Shown: positions 11,845 to 21,285 of the stretch, piece after piece
Position numbering within the stretch: the first letter of the stretch is position 1
Layout: each line of letters begins with the position of its first letter
Assembly (NCBI GenBank): GCA_021432635.1
Contig: MU270026.1
Coordinates: 1,143,311-1,207,310, forward strand
DNA length: 64,000 nt
Direction of reading: 5' to 3'
Source of the DNA: Thozetella sp. PMI_491
Taxonomy: Eukaryota; Ascomycota; Sordariomycetes; Chaetosphaeriales; Chaetosphaeriaceae
Made by a program: the position numbers and the translations under genes
The notes under the pieces: generated by a model
What the model was told of the DNA's origin: nothing
Database searches by the model: none
The model's input: only the letters and a program-made list of their open reading frames with translations

Positions 11845-12762
11845 ATGCTCCAGAACAACCTTCTGCGGAAGGCTGCTCAGGGTCGCACGTGCACGGTACT
11901 CATACCTTCCATACCACTCACTGACTGCACTTGTTTTGTTGACAATCCGCACAGGCGCTGGGCATCAAGGTAGTGACTAGCAACGAGGTGGTCCTGCTCG
12001 CCAAAGCCGCAGAATACGACTCAGTGTTTATTGACCAAGAACACTCCGTCTTCTCGACTGAAAATGTCGGCAGCTTATGCTCTGCGGCCCTCCTAGCCGG
12101 AATCACGCCCTTCGTTCGAGTACCCTACCGCTGCGGGCCTGGCCATATCCAGAGAATTCTCGATGCCGGCGCGATGGGTGTAGTCTTTCCGCATGTTAGC
12201 TCCGCTGGTATGTGTATTGTCGTCTTATTATGTGAGACCCGATGTAGTTACAGGTGGTCTAATGCCGAATGTAGAGGAGGCGCAAGAGGCAGTTGCTTGC
12301 ATGAAATACCCGCCCCGTGGAAATCGGTCTCTTACTGCCGCATTGCCGCAATTCTACTTCCAGAGAATTGACGCCAAGGAGCTTATGCAAGAGATCGATT
12401 CTCTTAGCTCGACTGTATTCGTCATGGTCGAAACAAAACAGTGCCTTGAAAGCATCGATGCGATAGCTGCGGTAGAAGGGGTCGACGTCTTGCTCCTGGG
12501 GTGCAACGACTTGTCCTTGGAGCTCGGAATCTTGTCCGAGTGGGAACATCCGGAGTTCCAAAAGGCGCTGCGGACCGTTGCTACAGCTGCCAGTAAGGCC
12601 GGTAAGATATTTGGTATTGCTGGGATGTATACAAGGCCCGACATAGCTAAATTTGCCGTGTCTGAGTTAGGGGCTAGATTTGTATTAGGGCACTTCGATA
12701 TTGGCTTGCTCGCAATGGGAATGAACAAGAACATGGAGCAAATGAGACAGATGGGGCCATAG
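11845..12762 (+). CDS. HpcH/HpaI aldolase family protein (copy 1)
   Basis: Exons 11845-11895, 11955-12207 and 12254-12762 join in phase to 270 residues. The family cleaves 4-hydroxy-2-oxo acids to pyruvate plus an aldehyde (class II, metal dependent). Visible landmarks are the catalytic-base segment FIDQEHS, the arginine in FVRVPYR, the metal-binding Glu in VFVMVETK and the Asp in GCNDLS. Two positions depart from the usual family text: the Gln before the metal Glu (commonly QxET) is Met here, and the Pro of GPNDL is Cys. The start gives the typical MLQNNLL opening. It lies between a Zn2Cys6 gene and a convergent 2-hydroxyacid dehydrogenase. The substrate is unknown; sugar-acid or aromatic-ring-cleavage intermediates are usual in the family. 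Confidence 0.9.
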
Positions 12763-12922
12763 ATATGGCCTTAACATCTAATACATGCAGTGGAAGGGGC
12801 TGTGCTAACCCAGAGATATAAGGAGCTGGTACCGTGGAATTGATTCCGCACATATTTAATCTGAATCCATTCTGGGAACTTTCATCGATGCATCTCATCA
12901 GCTCACCCAGCCAACTGCCTAA

Positions 12923-14091
12923 TTACACTACTCTATCTCTAGGCGGCTTTCCATTCATCATCTCTTTCATGTGATCTACCATGCTCATGCATGTTGCCGT
13001 CTGCACCTCCATAGGTGAGCCGCCGATATGAGGAGTCATGACCAGATTCTCCAGGTCGAAAATATCCCCATAGACCTCCCTCGTCGGCGGTTCGCTAACC
13101 CACGCATCCACTCCAGCGGAAGCAATGATGCGCTCCCTCAGCGCTGTCCAAAGATCCTCTTCGTTAACTACTCCTCCCCGAGCGCAGTTTATCAAAATAG
13201 CTGTCGACTTCATCTGGCGAAGGAGAGGAAGCGTGATAAGGTCTTTGGTCGTTTCTAGGAGCGGTACGTGAAGTGAGAGCACATCCACTACCGGAAGCAG
13301 ATCTTCCAGTATTTCTACCCGAACATGGGGTATGGTGGTCCAAGGGCTGGCGTCGTTGGTTGGGATGTATGGATCGTACCTATGAGTATGAGCTTAGAGA
13401 CAGGAGGAAAACTATAAATGGGAAGGTCGAAACATACATCATGATTCTACCTTCAAAAGCACCGATGCTTTGGTATCATTAGCTCATTAGTTGACACGAA
13501 GTGCAAGAAAGATTCCGATTTACGCACAACTTTCTAGCTGTGAGCTGGCCGATTCTACCGCCTCCGACAATTCCAAATGTCTTGCCAGTGAGCAAAGCCG
13601 CGGAGTAGAGGCTTCTACATCTCTTGTTGAGCTTTTCCCCTGTTCTTAGCTGTCGAGATAGCTCTATTAAATTCTTCGAGCATGCACCTGCAAGCGCCAG
13701 GGCAACCTCCGCCACATTCGTGGCCTAAATTCAACACATGTCATTTATAGGTTTTTTCGGATAGGCACCCTTGGGCTTGAGACAGGTAGAGGTGACTGAC
13801 ACTAATTCCAGGAAGATTGCATAGGATAACTCCTTTCTTCTTGCAGGCTTCGGCGTCGATATTATCATAGCCGGCTCCATGTCGGACGATGAACCTCAAT
13901 CTTTTGGTGCGTTGGATTATATCGGCTGTAACTTTGCTCTTCGCAACAAATAGTCCAACAGCATGGTCAGGCCAGCTCGGGTGACTGGGATGGCCGGGCT
14001 CTATGACGTCTGGGAATAACTCGCGCATGTATTTGGTGCCCTCCGGATCGAAGGTATCAAGGGCGACCACTCCAGACATTGTGGGCGACAC
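12923..14091 (-). CDS. D-isomer-specific 2-hydroxyacid dehydrogenase
   Basis: Four exons (14091-13801, 13724-13531, 13467-13438, 13379-12923) join in phase to 323 residues; exon 3 is only 30 bases. The NAD-binding Rossmann motif GGGRIGQLTAR is followed by the acidic position in MMYDPY. The catalytic Arg is in NCARGGVVNEEDL, the Glu side lies in the segment after VDAW, and the catalytic His is in MTPHIGGSP. These mark the D-2-hydroxyacid dehydrogenase family (glyoxylate/hydroxypyruvate reductases, phosphoglycerate dehydrogenase relatives), which reduce 2-keto acids with NAD(P)H. The second exon must use a GTTGTG donor to keep the ARxxxAF spacing. It is divergent from aldolase copy 2 and convergent with copy 1, so it probably handles a keto or aldehyde-acid product of those enzymes. 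Confidence 0.88.
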
Positions 14092-14574
14092 AAGATTAGT
14101 GGCGTGGCGAGAATTGGCTACAGTGAGGCCGGGGCAGAGACTTAACGTATTGAGATAGGTACCTATGTATCTTAGCCAGCCTGGACAGTGCCAGCGAATT
14201 CCTTACACTTTGTGCAAGCCGTTCCACGGGCTATAATCCTTGGCCCGGCTCACGCTGTTAATCTGAGCCAAGACTGAATTGGGTCAAACCGCACCGCGAG
14301 TGGGGCTCGGAAAGGCTCTCCGCGGAAAGGTCTTCCGAGAGGGTGGGGCCCACCTGAGCTTTCCTTGCAAGGCAAGAAGAGTCAAGCTTATGGAAAGCGC
14401 CGCCTTAGGTTCGGCTTCGAAGCGGCAACGAATCCCGGTGAGCTTGAACCTTGAATTTGACGAGTATAGAATACAAATTTCAAGATTCAAGATTAGAACA
14501 ACTTTTACGGGCGTAGTTCGGTTGGAGACTGCGTTACGCTTGGGTCGCTTGTTATTAGAACAATCAAGTACAAT
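14092..14574. promoter_or_regulatory. Divergent promoter region between dehydrogenase and aldolase copy 2
   Basis: 483 bases separate the two divergent start codons, so the genes may share control elements. A palindromic TAGGTACCTA lies near 14155. No clear TATA box or operator stands out. Confidence 0.45.
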
Positions 14575-15661
14575 ATGCCGGAAACCACAGCAGCCAAGCC
14601 TAGGCATTTGCTGTCAGATTTGTTCAAGCAGAAACAGACAATCATTGCAACCTTCGTGCTGACCAAGGGCGTCCGCACTGCCCAAGTCCTCGCCCATACT
14701 GGTGTCGATGTAAGTATATACATGCAATATTGCGTGTTTCACACTAACTCCTGATTCAAGGCTGTCATCGTTGACTGCGAGCACGGTTCGTACTATTCTC
14801 CTCCGAGCTCTTTCCGCAAAGGCCTCGTCTGAAGCCTTTTCCCTTCAATCTCCTACGTGAAGAAATAAGGGTCGAGTATGAGAACCAACAGCCTCTAGGG
14901 AACATCGACGACTCCGACATGCACGATATGGTGGCTGCTGTCGCAGGCAGTGCAGTTTCCCCCGTAGTGCGTATCGCCAGTGCGGATGGAACGCGTATTA
15001 AGCGAGCTTTAGACGCTGGAGCTTAGTACGTACTGCCTAGTTTCCTTCCCTCGCTCTCATCCTCCTCGTTATTGCTCCCTCATCCTTCTAATATGGGTCC
15101 CATCTCAGCGGTATTTTAGTGCCAATGGTGAGTTCCGCAGATGAAGCTCGATCCGTCGTGTCTTGGGCGAAATTTCCCCCTATTGGTTCGAGAGGCCAGG
15201 GATCCCCGTTCGCTTGCTTCGAACTCAGTATTCCAACGCCAGCTGAGTACGTCGCCACGGCAAACGAAAAACTCGTCACAATGGTTCAAATAGAAACAGC
15301 GGCGGCGATAGAAAATATCGAAGAGATTTGTCAGGTGGACGGTCTTGGTCAGTCAACTATCTATGGCTGCCTAAATTTGACCCTAACGTCTCGTTTAGAT
15401 GTGGTGATGATTGGACCGAACGATCTTGCCTTGGCATTACTCGGCTACATGCCAGCAAAGGGTGATGAGCCCGCTTATCTCGAAGCTATTGATAAGGTAG
15501 TGAACAGCGCGAGAAAGCACGGGAAGAAAGTGGGTATTACAGCGGTCGATGGGCAGGCGGCGAAGAAGGTGAAAGAGAGATTTGACTTTGTCGTATTAGG
15601 CGCGGATGTGAGGGTGCTGCAAGCATGGTATGCGAGAGAGCTAAGCGTTGCAAGGTCTTGA
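14575..15661 (+). CDS. HpcH/HpaI aldolase family protein (copy 2)
   Basis: Five exons (14575-14709, 14761-14785, 14899-15025, 15109-15347, 15399-15661) join in phase to 262 residues; exon 2 has only 25 bases. All family landmarks are present: VIVDCEHG (catalytic His), VVRIAS (Arg), MVQIETAAAIENIEEI (Gln and metal Glu) and VVMIGPNDLA (metal Asp). So this copy has the canonical active site, unlike copy 1. Intron number and positions differ from copy 1 and sequence identity is low by eye, so the pair is not a recent tandem duplication. It probably performs a retro-aldol cleavage of a 4-hydroxy-2-oxo acid to pyruvate and an aldehyde. It lies divergent to the dehydrogenase and convergent with the epimerase, 189 bases away. 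Confidence 0.9.
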
Positions 15662-15850
15662 TCTGTACACGACTCACCTAATGCTCTGCGGAAGATTTGC
15701 GAGAACTTTCAAGGTGCCAAACAGAGCTACATTGGATGCTTCACCGTCTTACTTCCTGTCAATAGTTGCTCCAGCCTTCACATACATCGCTGGAAGCTTA
15801 CTCGAGAAGCCTCAGCTAACGTTAACTGAAGATAGACCTTTATTGGGGAC

Positions 15851-16861
15851 TCACCCCAAAAGCTCAGATTCGTGCTCCGGTGTTAGGCCATAATTTGGTG
15901 AACCGTTTCCCGGCTTCGGGGTGGGAAGCTTCTCTCCACTTTCCAGCCATTCCCATGTGTCCTTTATAGTCTCTTCGCTCGTGCGAGCCACAAGCCCGTG
16001 TCTACGAGCCTTTGAGATATCCCAGTTGTTTATCATTGCATACGCTTGACTCTCTTGGGGGTACCACAGCGGAAGCTCGTTAAAATAGTTCATTTTAACA
16101 GCCAATATCTCCTCGGGCGTCTTCCAGACGAGTTCTGCATGGCGACCTGTAACCTCGTTGATGGTGTCCAGAAGCTGTGACATTGTTGGAAAGTCTGGCC
16201 CACCCAGAACTGAATATCCTCCTGCTAGACCCTTCTCTGCTCCCGTGATGATGAACTTGGCCAAGTCACGCACATCGACAAAGCTGGTTCGAAGATTTTT
16301 GGGACCCGGGGCCACGACGCGGCCGCCACGGTGAACCCGCTGGAGCCACCAGGGCAACCGTCCCCCGCCACCCGCCACGATTTCATGGGGCCCTAGGATA
16401 ATGCCCGGGCGAACCAAGAAGACAGGAACGTCGGCAGTCTCAGCGGCGATCTCGCCACGGCGCTTGTTGTACTTGTAGACGGCCTTCTCGGCACCAGGGG
16501 CATCGACCTGGTACAATGGCGTCTCTTCCGTATACATTTGAGACAAGTCAAACTTTCCAGGGTCGTACACAGCGAGAGTTGACACATATGTGTAGTGCCG
16601 AATGCGACCAAGGAGTGCCTTGACCGCGCTTGTCACCGCTTCCGCATCGTTGCTCCACGTGTCGACAACGGCGTCAAATTTCAATCCTTCCAAGCCCGAA
16701 TAGCCGTTGGGAGCAAGACGATCACCAATCACGGTTGTCACTCCATCTGGTGCAGGCTTGGTGCCACGGTTAAAAACTGTCACTTGGTGACCGCGGGCTA
16801 GAGCTTCGGCAACGGCAGCACGGCCGACAAAGACGGTTCCCCCAAGGATAAGTATATGCAT
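15851..16861 (-). CDS. NAD-dependent epimerase/dehydratase (extended SDR)
   Basis: This is a single exon of 336 residues. An atypical nucleotide-binding motif, GGTVFVGR at residues 7-14, replaces TGxxGxxG, as in the nucleoside-sugar-epimerase/CSP41-like branch. A YTYVST segment (active-site Ser/Thr) precedes the YKYNKRRGE segment with the catalytic Tyr and Lys. The C-terminal half carries RTSFVDVRDLAKFI, typical of the substrate-side domain. Likely chemistry is NAD-linked epimerisation or dehydration of a sugar or sugar acid. Its convergent position next to an aldolase supports a role in the same catabolic block. The exact substrate is unknown. Confidence 0.87.
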   Translation of the reverse strand: MHILILGGTVFVGRAAVAEALARGHQVTVFNRGTKPAPDGVTTVIGDRLAPNGYSGLEGLKFDAVVDTWSNDAEAVTSAVKALLGRIRHYTYVSTLAVYDPGKFDLSQMYTEETPLYQVDAPGAEKAVYKYNKRRGEIAAETADVPVFLVRPGIILGPHEIVAGGGGRLPWWLQRVHRGGRVVAPGPKNLRTSFVDVRDLAKFIITGAEKGLAGGYSVLGGPDFPTMSQLLDTINEVTGRHAELVWKTPEEILAVKMNYFNELPLWYPQESQAYAMINNWDISKARRHGLVARTSEETIKDTWEWLESGEKLPTPKPGNGSPNYGLTPEHESELLG

Positions 16862-17738
16862 GGTTTCTGTCTAAGAAAGCAGCCAGAACGATAAAATGGA
16901 GGATAAGTGCTGAACCAGAAATGCGCGGCTGCAAGGCGATCGTGAATCGTTTGAAAGGCGAGAAGGCCAAAGCTCGGATGCCCGAGGGGAGAAACAGCAA
17001 ATATAGTTAACTACCTTAGGGAGGTAGCTATGTAAATCCACGGTCGCTTATTTAATGCCCGTAACCTAGCCCAATGTTAGCAAGTTCTATTTTTACAATC
17101 CTCGCTCCTTGGCGTACCGAGGCTCTCCGGGGCCGGTCCGATCATACGGTCAACTGTACAGCAAGGGCATTCGCCCGCATACTATCATGCTCCCATAGTA
17201 TCTCCGGAATGTATGTCCGGTGCATGTATTTCCGGTGTTTGTAATTCCGGAGCCTGCTGGTGTCCCTGGAACTCAGTCGGTAGGCGCTATCGCTACACGA
17301 GATGGTCATTCCCCAAGCAAGTTATCTCCGAGTGGCAAGAAAGCAGGCTGCGCGTAGTTACTCCGTAGCCTACAAATTCTAGCGATACCCAAGCGAGTAA
17401 TTATGCCTGAGGTGGAGAACGAAGGTGGGGGTGGGAGGAGAAAGGAAAATTCAAGCCTAGACCATTCCTCAACGAGCTAGCGGTCGTTGGACCAACAGTC
17501 GTGATAGATAACCCCTTCTAGTTGATGGCCTCTGGCTGATATAGCGGTAATTTCCTACGGTAAATAACTCCGCAAAAAGCTCTATTCGTCAGAGTCAAAT
17601 GATTTAATCCGGTGACCTTCTTTCCAGAGCCCCTCCAAGATCGGTACTTTCTCAGTATCCCTACCCTATGATCATGCCATCTTTGTCGTATCGCGGCAAC
17701 TCGCTCAGCCAGCCCCAATGACACTTCTCCTTCATGCC
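16862..17738. other. Intergenic, with a short CCGG-phased repeat
   Basis: This is the promoter side of the epimerase gene. It holds a short array of TCCGG-starting units at 17202-17250 (separate entry). No protein-coding evidence was found. Confidence 0.4.
17202..17250. repeat. Degenerate tandem repeat of 13-15-base TCCGG units
   Basis: Successive units TCCGGAATGTATG, TCCGGTGCATGTATT and TCCGGTGTTTGTAAT, followed by TCCGGAG, share the TCCGG start and a TGTA(T/A) end. There are three full units and one partial. The function is unknown. Confidence 0.6.
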
Positions 17739-18549
17739 TTAAGCTTTCCAGTCGTTGAGGTTCTTTTCGGGGTTGTCGTTAAAGACAGGTAGCAAGTCCA
17801 CTAAGACAGTGTCGTGTGCTATGCAGACGAATATATAACGATCCGCATCAAAGTATTGCTGCATCCCAAAGGGTTGTGGCAATGGTGACAGATGGGTTCT
17901 TATAGGTCTATTTAGTATGAGTAGAGAGCTGGTAATATGGTGTTTTCTTCCTGTCGACTGTCGACGGCTCAAGCTCCTCGTGGTGTAGTTGTGGGTAATG
18001 ATCTTTGAAACAGCGCAAAGATGGCCCGGCTAGTAGACTGGGTAATCCAGCAGATATAGAGACACATCTCCGTAAAAGTCGTGAGCCAGAAGGGGACCAA
18101 TGTTCAAGTGGTTGCAATCAGTCTCGATACACTTGCGCTTCTCAAAATCTCCTGCATTGGGGTTCAACTCTGGGCTGTGGGGCTAGGCCGGGAAAATGCC
18201 CGTTCCTTTTCCGTAGCAAAGATGGGTCGATGGGGAGAAAATATGAGGGCTTCCCGTATGATCCCAGTGGCTATGTGACCAGATGATGTCATCCACGAAA
18301 TATTAGTTGGAGGATAAATACTAAGAGATTAGGAGGAAGGGTTATACTAATTTCGCTCAACTTCATGCCCTTCTCTTGCAAGATCTCGGTGAGGTCTTTG
18401 TCGATCCTAACTCCCAAGATAGCATCTTGGATCCGCAGCAACGCAGAAGGCGGTGAGTTCCAATGGTCTTTCCGCGTGCCCAGGTCAAGCATCGCCCCCT
18501 TCCCCAGCCTTTCGTTCTCGATCAGAAATGCCATGATGGTGACACTCAT
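17739..18549 (-). pseudogene. Metallo-beta-lactamase-fold hydrolase (lactonase-like), decayed
   Basis: Fragments of one protein lie in order on the minus strand but in changing frames. The N-terminal part (18549-18340) reads MAFLIENERLGKGAMLDLG and then TRKDHWNSPPS. A separate exon at about 18297-18230 holds the metal-binding HSHWDH motif (18258-18275). A later frame reads GDVSLYLLDYPVY, a stop (TAG at 18030-18032) and PGHLCAV. The C-terminal end (about 17850-17739) reads YIFVCIAHDTVLVDLLP and NPEKNLNDW. This order matches fungal MBL-fold lactonase-like enzymes. The middle section with the second group of metal ligands is unreadable. At least one frameshift and one nonsense codon separate the blocks, so no intact enzyme can be made. 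It is one of two relics that follow the aldolase block. Confidence 0.72.
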
Positions 18550-19240
18550 CAGCTCATGACACGGCAGGACTGGTTTGACAACAAGAAGGCATGGATGGGC
18601 ATGACAGATGTCGTACCTAACATCCGGACTCGTCCGTTGTTGTTCGATTTCGGCGGGGGGTTAAACGCCTCTGACCCTTGTTGAGTGGCCATAATGAGCT
18701 AGCATGCACACGCCACCGGTATGAGGATTCAAAGGAGTTGACAGCATAGGAATGTCTGGGAAGAGCGGGGATGGCTGCGTCAAAGGCATAATGGAACTAG
18801 ATAGTCCCTAGTCTTGCACAATGCCATATGCTAGAATGCAAGATGCGACCAAGGATGCAAGGAACATGATGTATTCTTGTGGTCCAACCTCGGCGAAACG
18901 ACGGCACGCTTAAAAGATCGGCACGCGAGGCTGATCAAAGCACCGGCAAGAGTGCCGGGTGCTGGTGCCAGGTCATCGACGATACGACCGACGCTAATAT
19001 AGTCTCTGTTCCTAGCTCACGCGATCCCCATGGAGCCCCCAAGGCTCCAGAATTCACCATTGCGCTGTGGTATAAAGCTTCTTCCCGATCTGAGAAGGTA
19101 AGCTAGAGAATACCCATGTCTATATGTCTAAATATTTGCGTTCCTCACCTTGTCCTGCTAAACTTGTACGACAATATAGAGCCGAGTCCTCGCCCCAACG
19201 AGCTTACCTCGAACAAGCCAGCCCCCTGGGGAGGATGATC
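18550..19240. other. Unassigned stretch between two relics
   Basis: An open frame at 18879-19106 on the plus strand ends in a good GTAAGC donor and is followed by short frames at 19148-19260. I do not recognise the translation. It may be a third decayed gene or the 5' part of the permease relic that follows. Confidence 0.3.
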
Positions 19241-20290
19241 TGCAAATATAGATTGAAGATGCAAGATTTATAGGCGATGGTCGTGTCGAAAAGTATACCA
19301 AGGACGATGACGATACAATGAAGACGTTTGCTAAGTTTCAAGGTGAACCTCTAGTTCTGGATGAAGCAACGAACATGTGGCTGCTTTGAACCATAGACTG
19401 GCACTTGATGCCCTTCCTGTGCGCACCCGTAGAGGGAAAGAAGTGTTTAAAGGGGTATTCTTGGGCTGAAACAACAAGCTGTCTTGTCTTCGTAATCAAT
19501 TACCTAGAGAAAACATTTCTGTCATATGCTAGTATCATGGGGATTAAGACAGATTACAACCTAGTTAATGATCAGTACCAGTGGCTCGGGTCAATCTTGT
19601 ATATTGTATTCTTGGTTTGGGAGGTAGGTTCGCAACCTTCATGGGCATAAGAAAGGAAAATATCGTAACCTAACGACTCACCACGCAGTGTTCACAAATC
19701 GCCCACTTTAATTTCCCCGTTTGCCAAATATTCCGCCGCCTGCGTCATGATCTAGGGCACAATCCTAGCCGTGTTTGCCGTTGTCACCAATTTCTCAGGC
19801 TATGGCCATCCGATTTCTCATGGGCCTGTTCGAAGCGGCCAGCATGCCCGAGTTTGCACTCTTGTCATCGCAGTGGTATACCGTCAACGAGCACAACACA
19901 CGTACCGGACTCCACATCAAGGCAAACGGAGGTGGTCAGATTGTGGGCGGCTTAGTGGGATACGGAATTGCGAGGGGCATCGGTGTGAATGGGTCGGCAC
20001 TCGCTGGGTGAAAGATTATTTTCATCGTGACTAGATGCTTCACGGTGGGTGCTTTTGGCGGACTGAGATTACCGGTTCATTAGAGACTAATTTGTCGCTT
20101 CTTAGACTGTCGTTAGCATTCATTTTTACTAGCATTCCAGACTCTCAGCTGAACTGCCGCTTGCTTAACAAGCGCGACAGACTCCTTAGCACCAAGCAGG
20201 TCCGCGAGAAGGAGCAAGGAATCGGCAATCAACACTTCAAAGCACCAGTTTCGCGAGGAACTTGAAAACCGAATGATTAAATTATTCGCG
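19241..20290 (+). pseudogene. Dal5-type (anion:cation symporter) MFS permease, decayed
   Basis: The family text is easy to follow on the plus strand: TIDWHLMPFLC, YASIMGIKTDYNLVNDQYQW, VMI-GTILAVFAVVTNFS, AMAIRFLMGLFEAASMPEF, SSQWYTVNEHNTRTG, and finally PDSQLNCRLLNKRDRLL. It is interrupted by TGA at 19387-19389 (where Arg is usual), TAG at 19753-19755 (where Trp is usual), a frame change near 19797, TGA at 20009-20011 (where Trp is usual) and another frame change near 20250. The permease family imports allantoate, nicotinate, pantothenate and other organic anions. The C-terminal half (helices 7-12) is absent. An intact relative lies at 45.9-47.6 kb. The C-to-T and G-to-A type nonsense changes resemble repeat-induced point mutation or deamination. 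Confidence 0.82.
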
Positions 20291-20394
20291 GTTACTAAAT
20301 TGTTACTTTAGGAATGAAGAAAATAAAACCCCTTTCCGGCGCAATGGAAATATTCACAGGTCCAATATTGTGCTCCGGCTTAACTTCAAGATGC

Positions 20395-21104
20395 TCAGGA
20401 CTGGTTGGGGGTGAAGGCGCAGGTGTACGAGACAGCTTTGTCGTTCTGGTCAGTGGGAACGTTGGCGGTTCCAGCCGACATCGTGAAGATTGGGCTGCCC
20501 GGGCAGTCGGCGGCCCTAGTGTATCAAGGTTAGCTTTGACCGAGACGTCGGGATGCTAGCATCGCCCGGAGATATGGACTTACCCATAAAATTCACAAGA
20601 GTATCCGGCGGGAATAATGGTAGAAGAAAGCTGTAGGGCCCAGCCGTCCGGGAAGTTCTGGCATTCCAGCGGAGCAAAAGTGCGCACGGGACAGTCATTC
20701 GTGGGGTCCTGCTGGTAGTTGATGCAGGTTTGGATGGAAACGACGGATTTGGCGATGCGGGCATTGACCTTCGGGCGGATGTTGATGACCTTGCTCTTAA
20801 GATAGCATGGTCCACCCTGCGCAGTTCCGCTGTTCGAAGTGCCCGATCCGCTAGTCCACGACACGCCGACACAGCTAGTGGTGGTAGCGCACTTATCGTA
20901 GCACGCGTTGGCGTTGTCATAGTAGATGACGGAACCGATGTCGCGAGCTACAGCCTCATAGCCGCATGTGACTTGAAACATCTCGCCATTGGCGGGAGAG
21001 GTGTAGATTTCACCATCCAAGCAAACCTGGGCACGCTCGACGAGGTCAAGGGGGGAGGCCATTGCCAGAGTGGCGGCACCGAGGATAGCAGCGACAGTAC
21101 GCAT
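20395..21104 (-). CDS. Small secreted cysteine-rich protein (PAN/apple-like pattern)
   Basis: Two exons (21104-20584 and 20515-20395) join in phase at a GTAAGT donor to 213 residues. Without the intron the frame would stop three residues after CEFYG. A clear signal peptide (MRTVAAILGAATLAMASP) precedes a mature part with 12 cysteines, an even number consistent with six disulfides. The block YYDNANACYDKCATTTSCVGVSW followed by GPCYLK resembles the PAN/apple pattern of fungal surface proteins, which bind carbohydrate or protein; this is a pattern match by eye only. It should be secreted or wall-bound. A TATA box lies about 175 bases upstream. Its neighbours are a permease relic downstream and a long gene-free stretch upstream. 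Confidence 0.82.
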
Positions 21105-21277
21105 TTTGATTGATTAATTTGTTCTTGTTGGAGAAACCGAAGCGGAATTGGATTGTCTTTGACGGTGAGAATGCTGGAATTGTTTGAAAACTGGATCGAG
21201 TGTTTGAAGATGAGATGGATTGCTTGAAGGTGGGATGGAGAAGAAAGTTTTGGAGGATTGGCAGGAATCTCAAGCCT

Positions 21278-21285
21278 TTATATAG
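21278..21285 (-). promoter_or_regulatory. TATA box of the cysteine-rich secreted protein gene
   Basis: TATATAAA reads on the minus strand, about 174-181 bases upstream of the ATG at 21104. The distance allows a leader of about 140 bases. Confidence 0.5.

Noticed and set aside
12259-12734. 100- and 126-codon minus-strand frames inside aldolase copy 1
   Set aside because: They are shadows of the aldolase coding frame.
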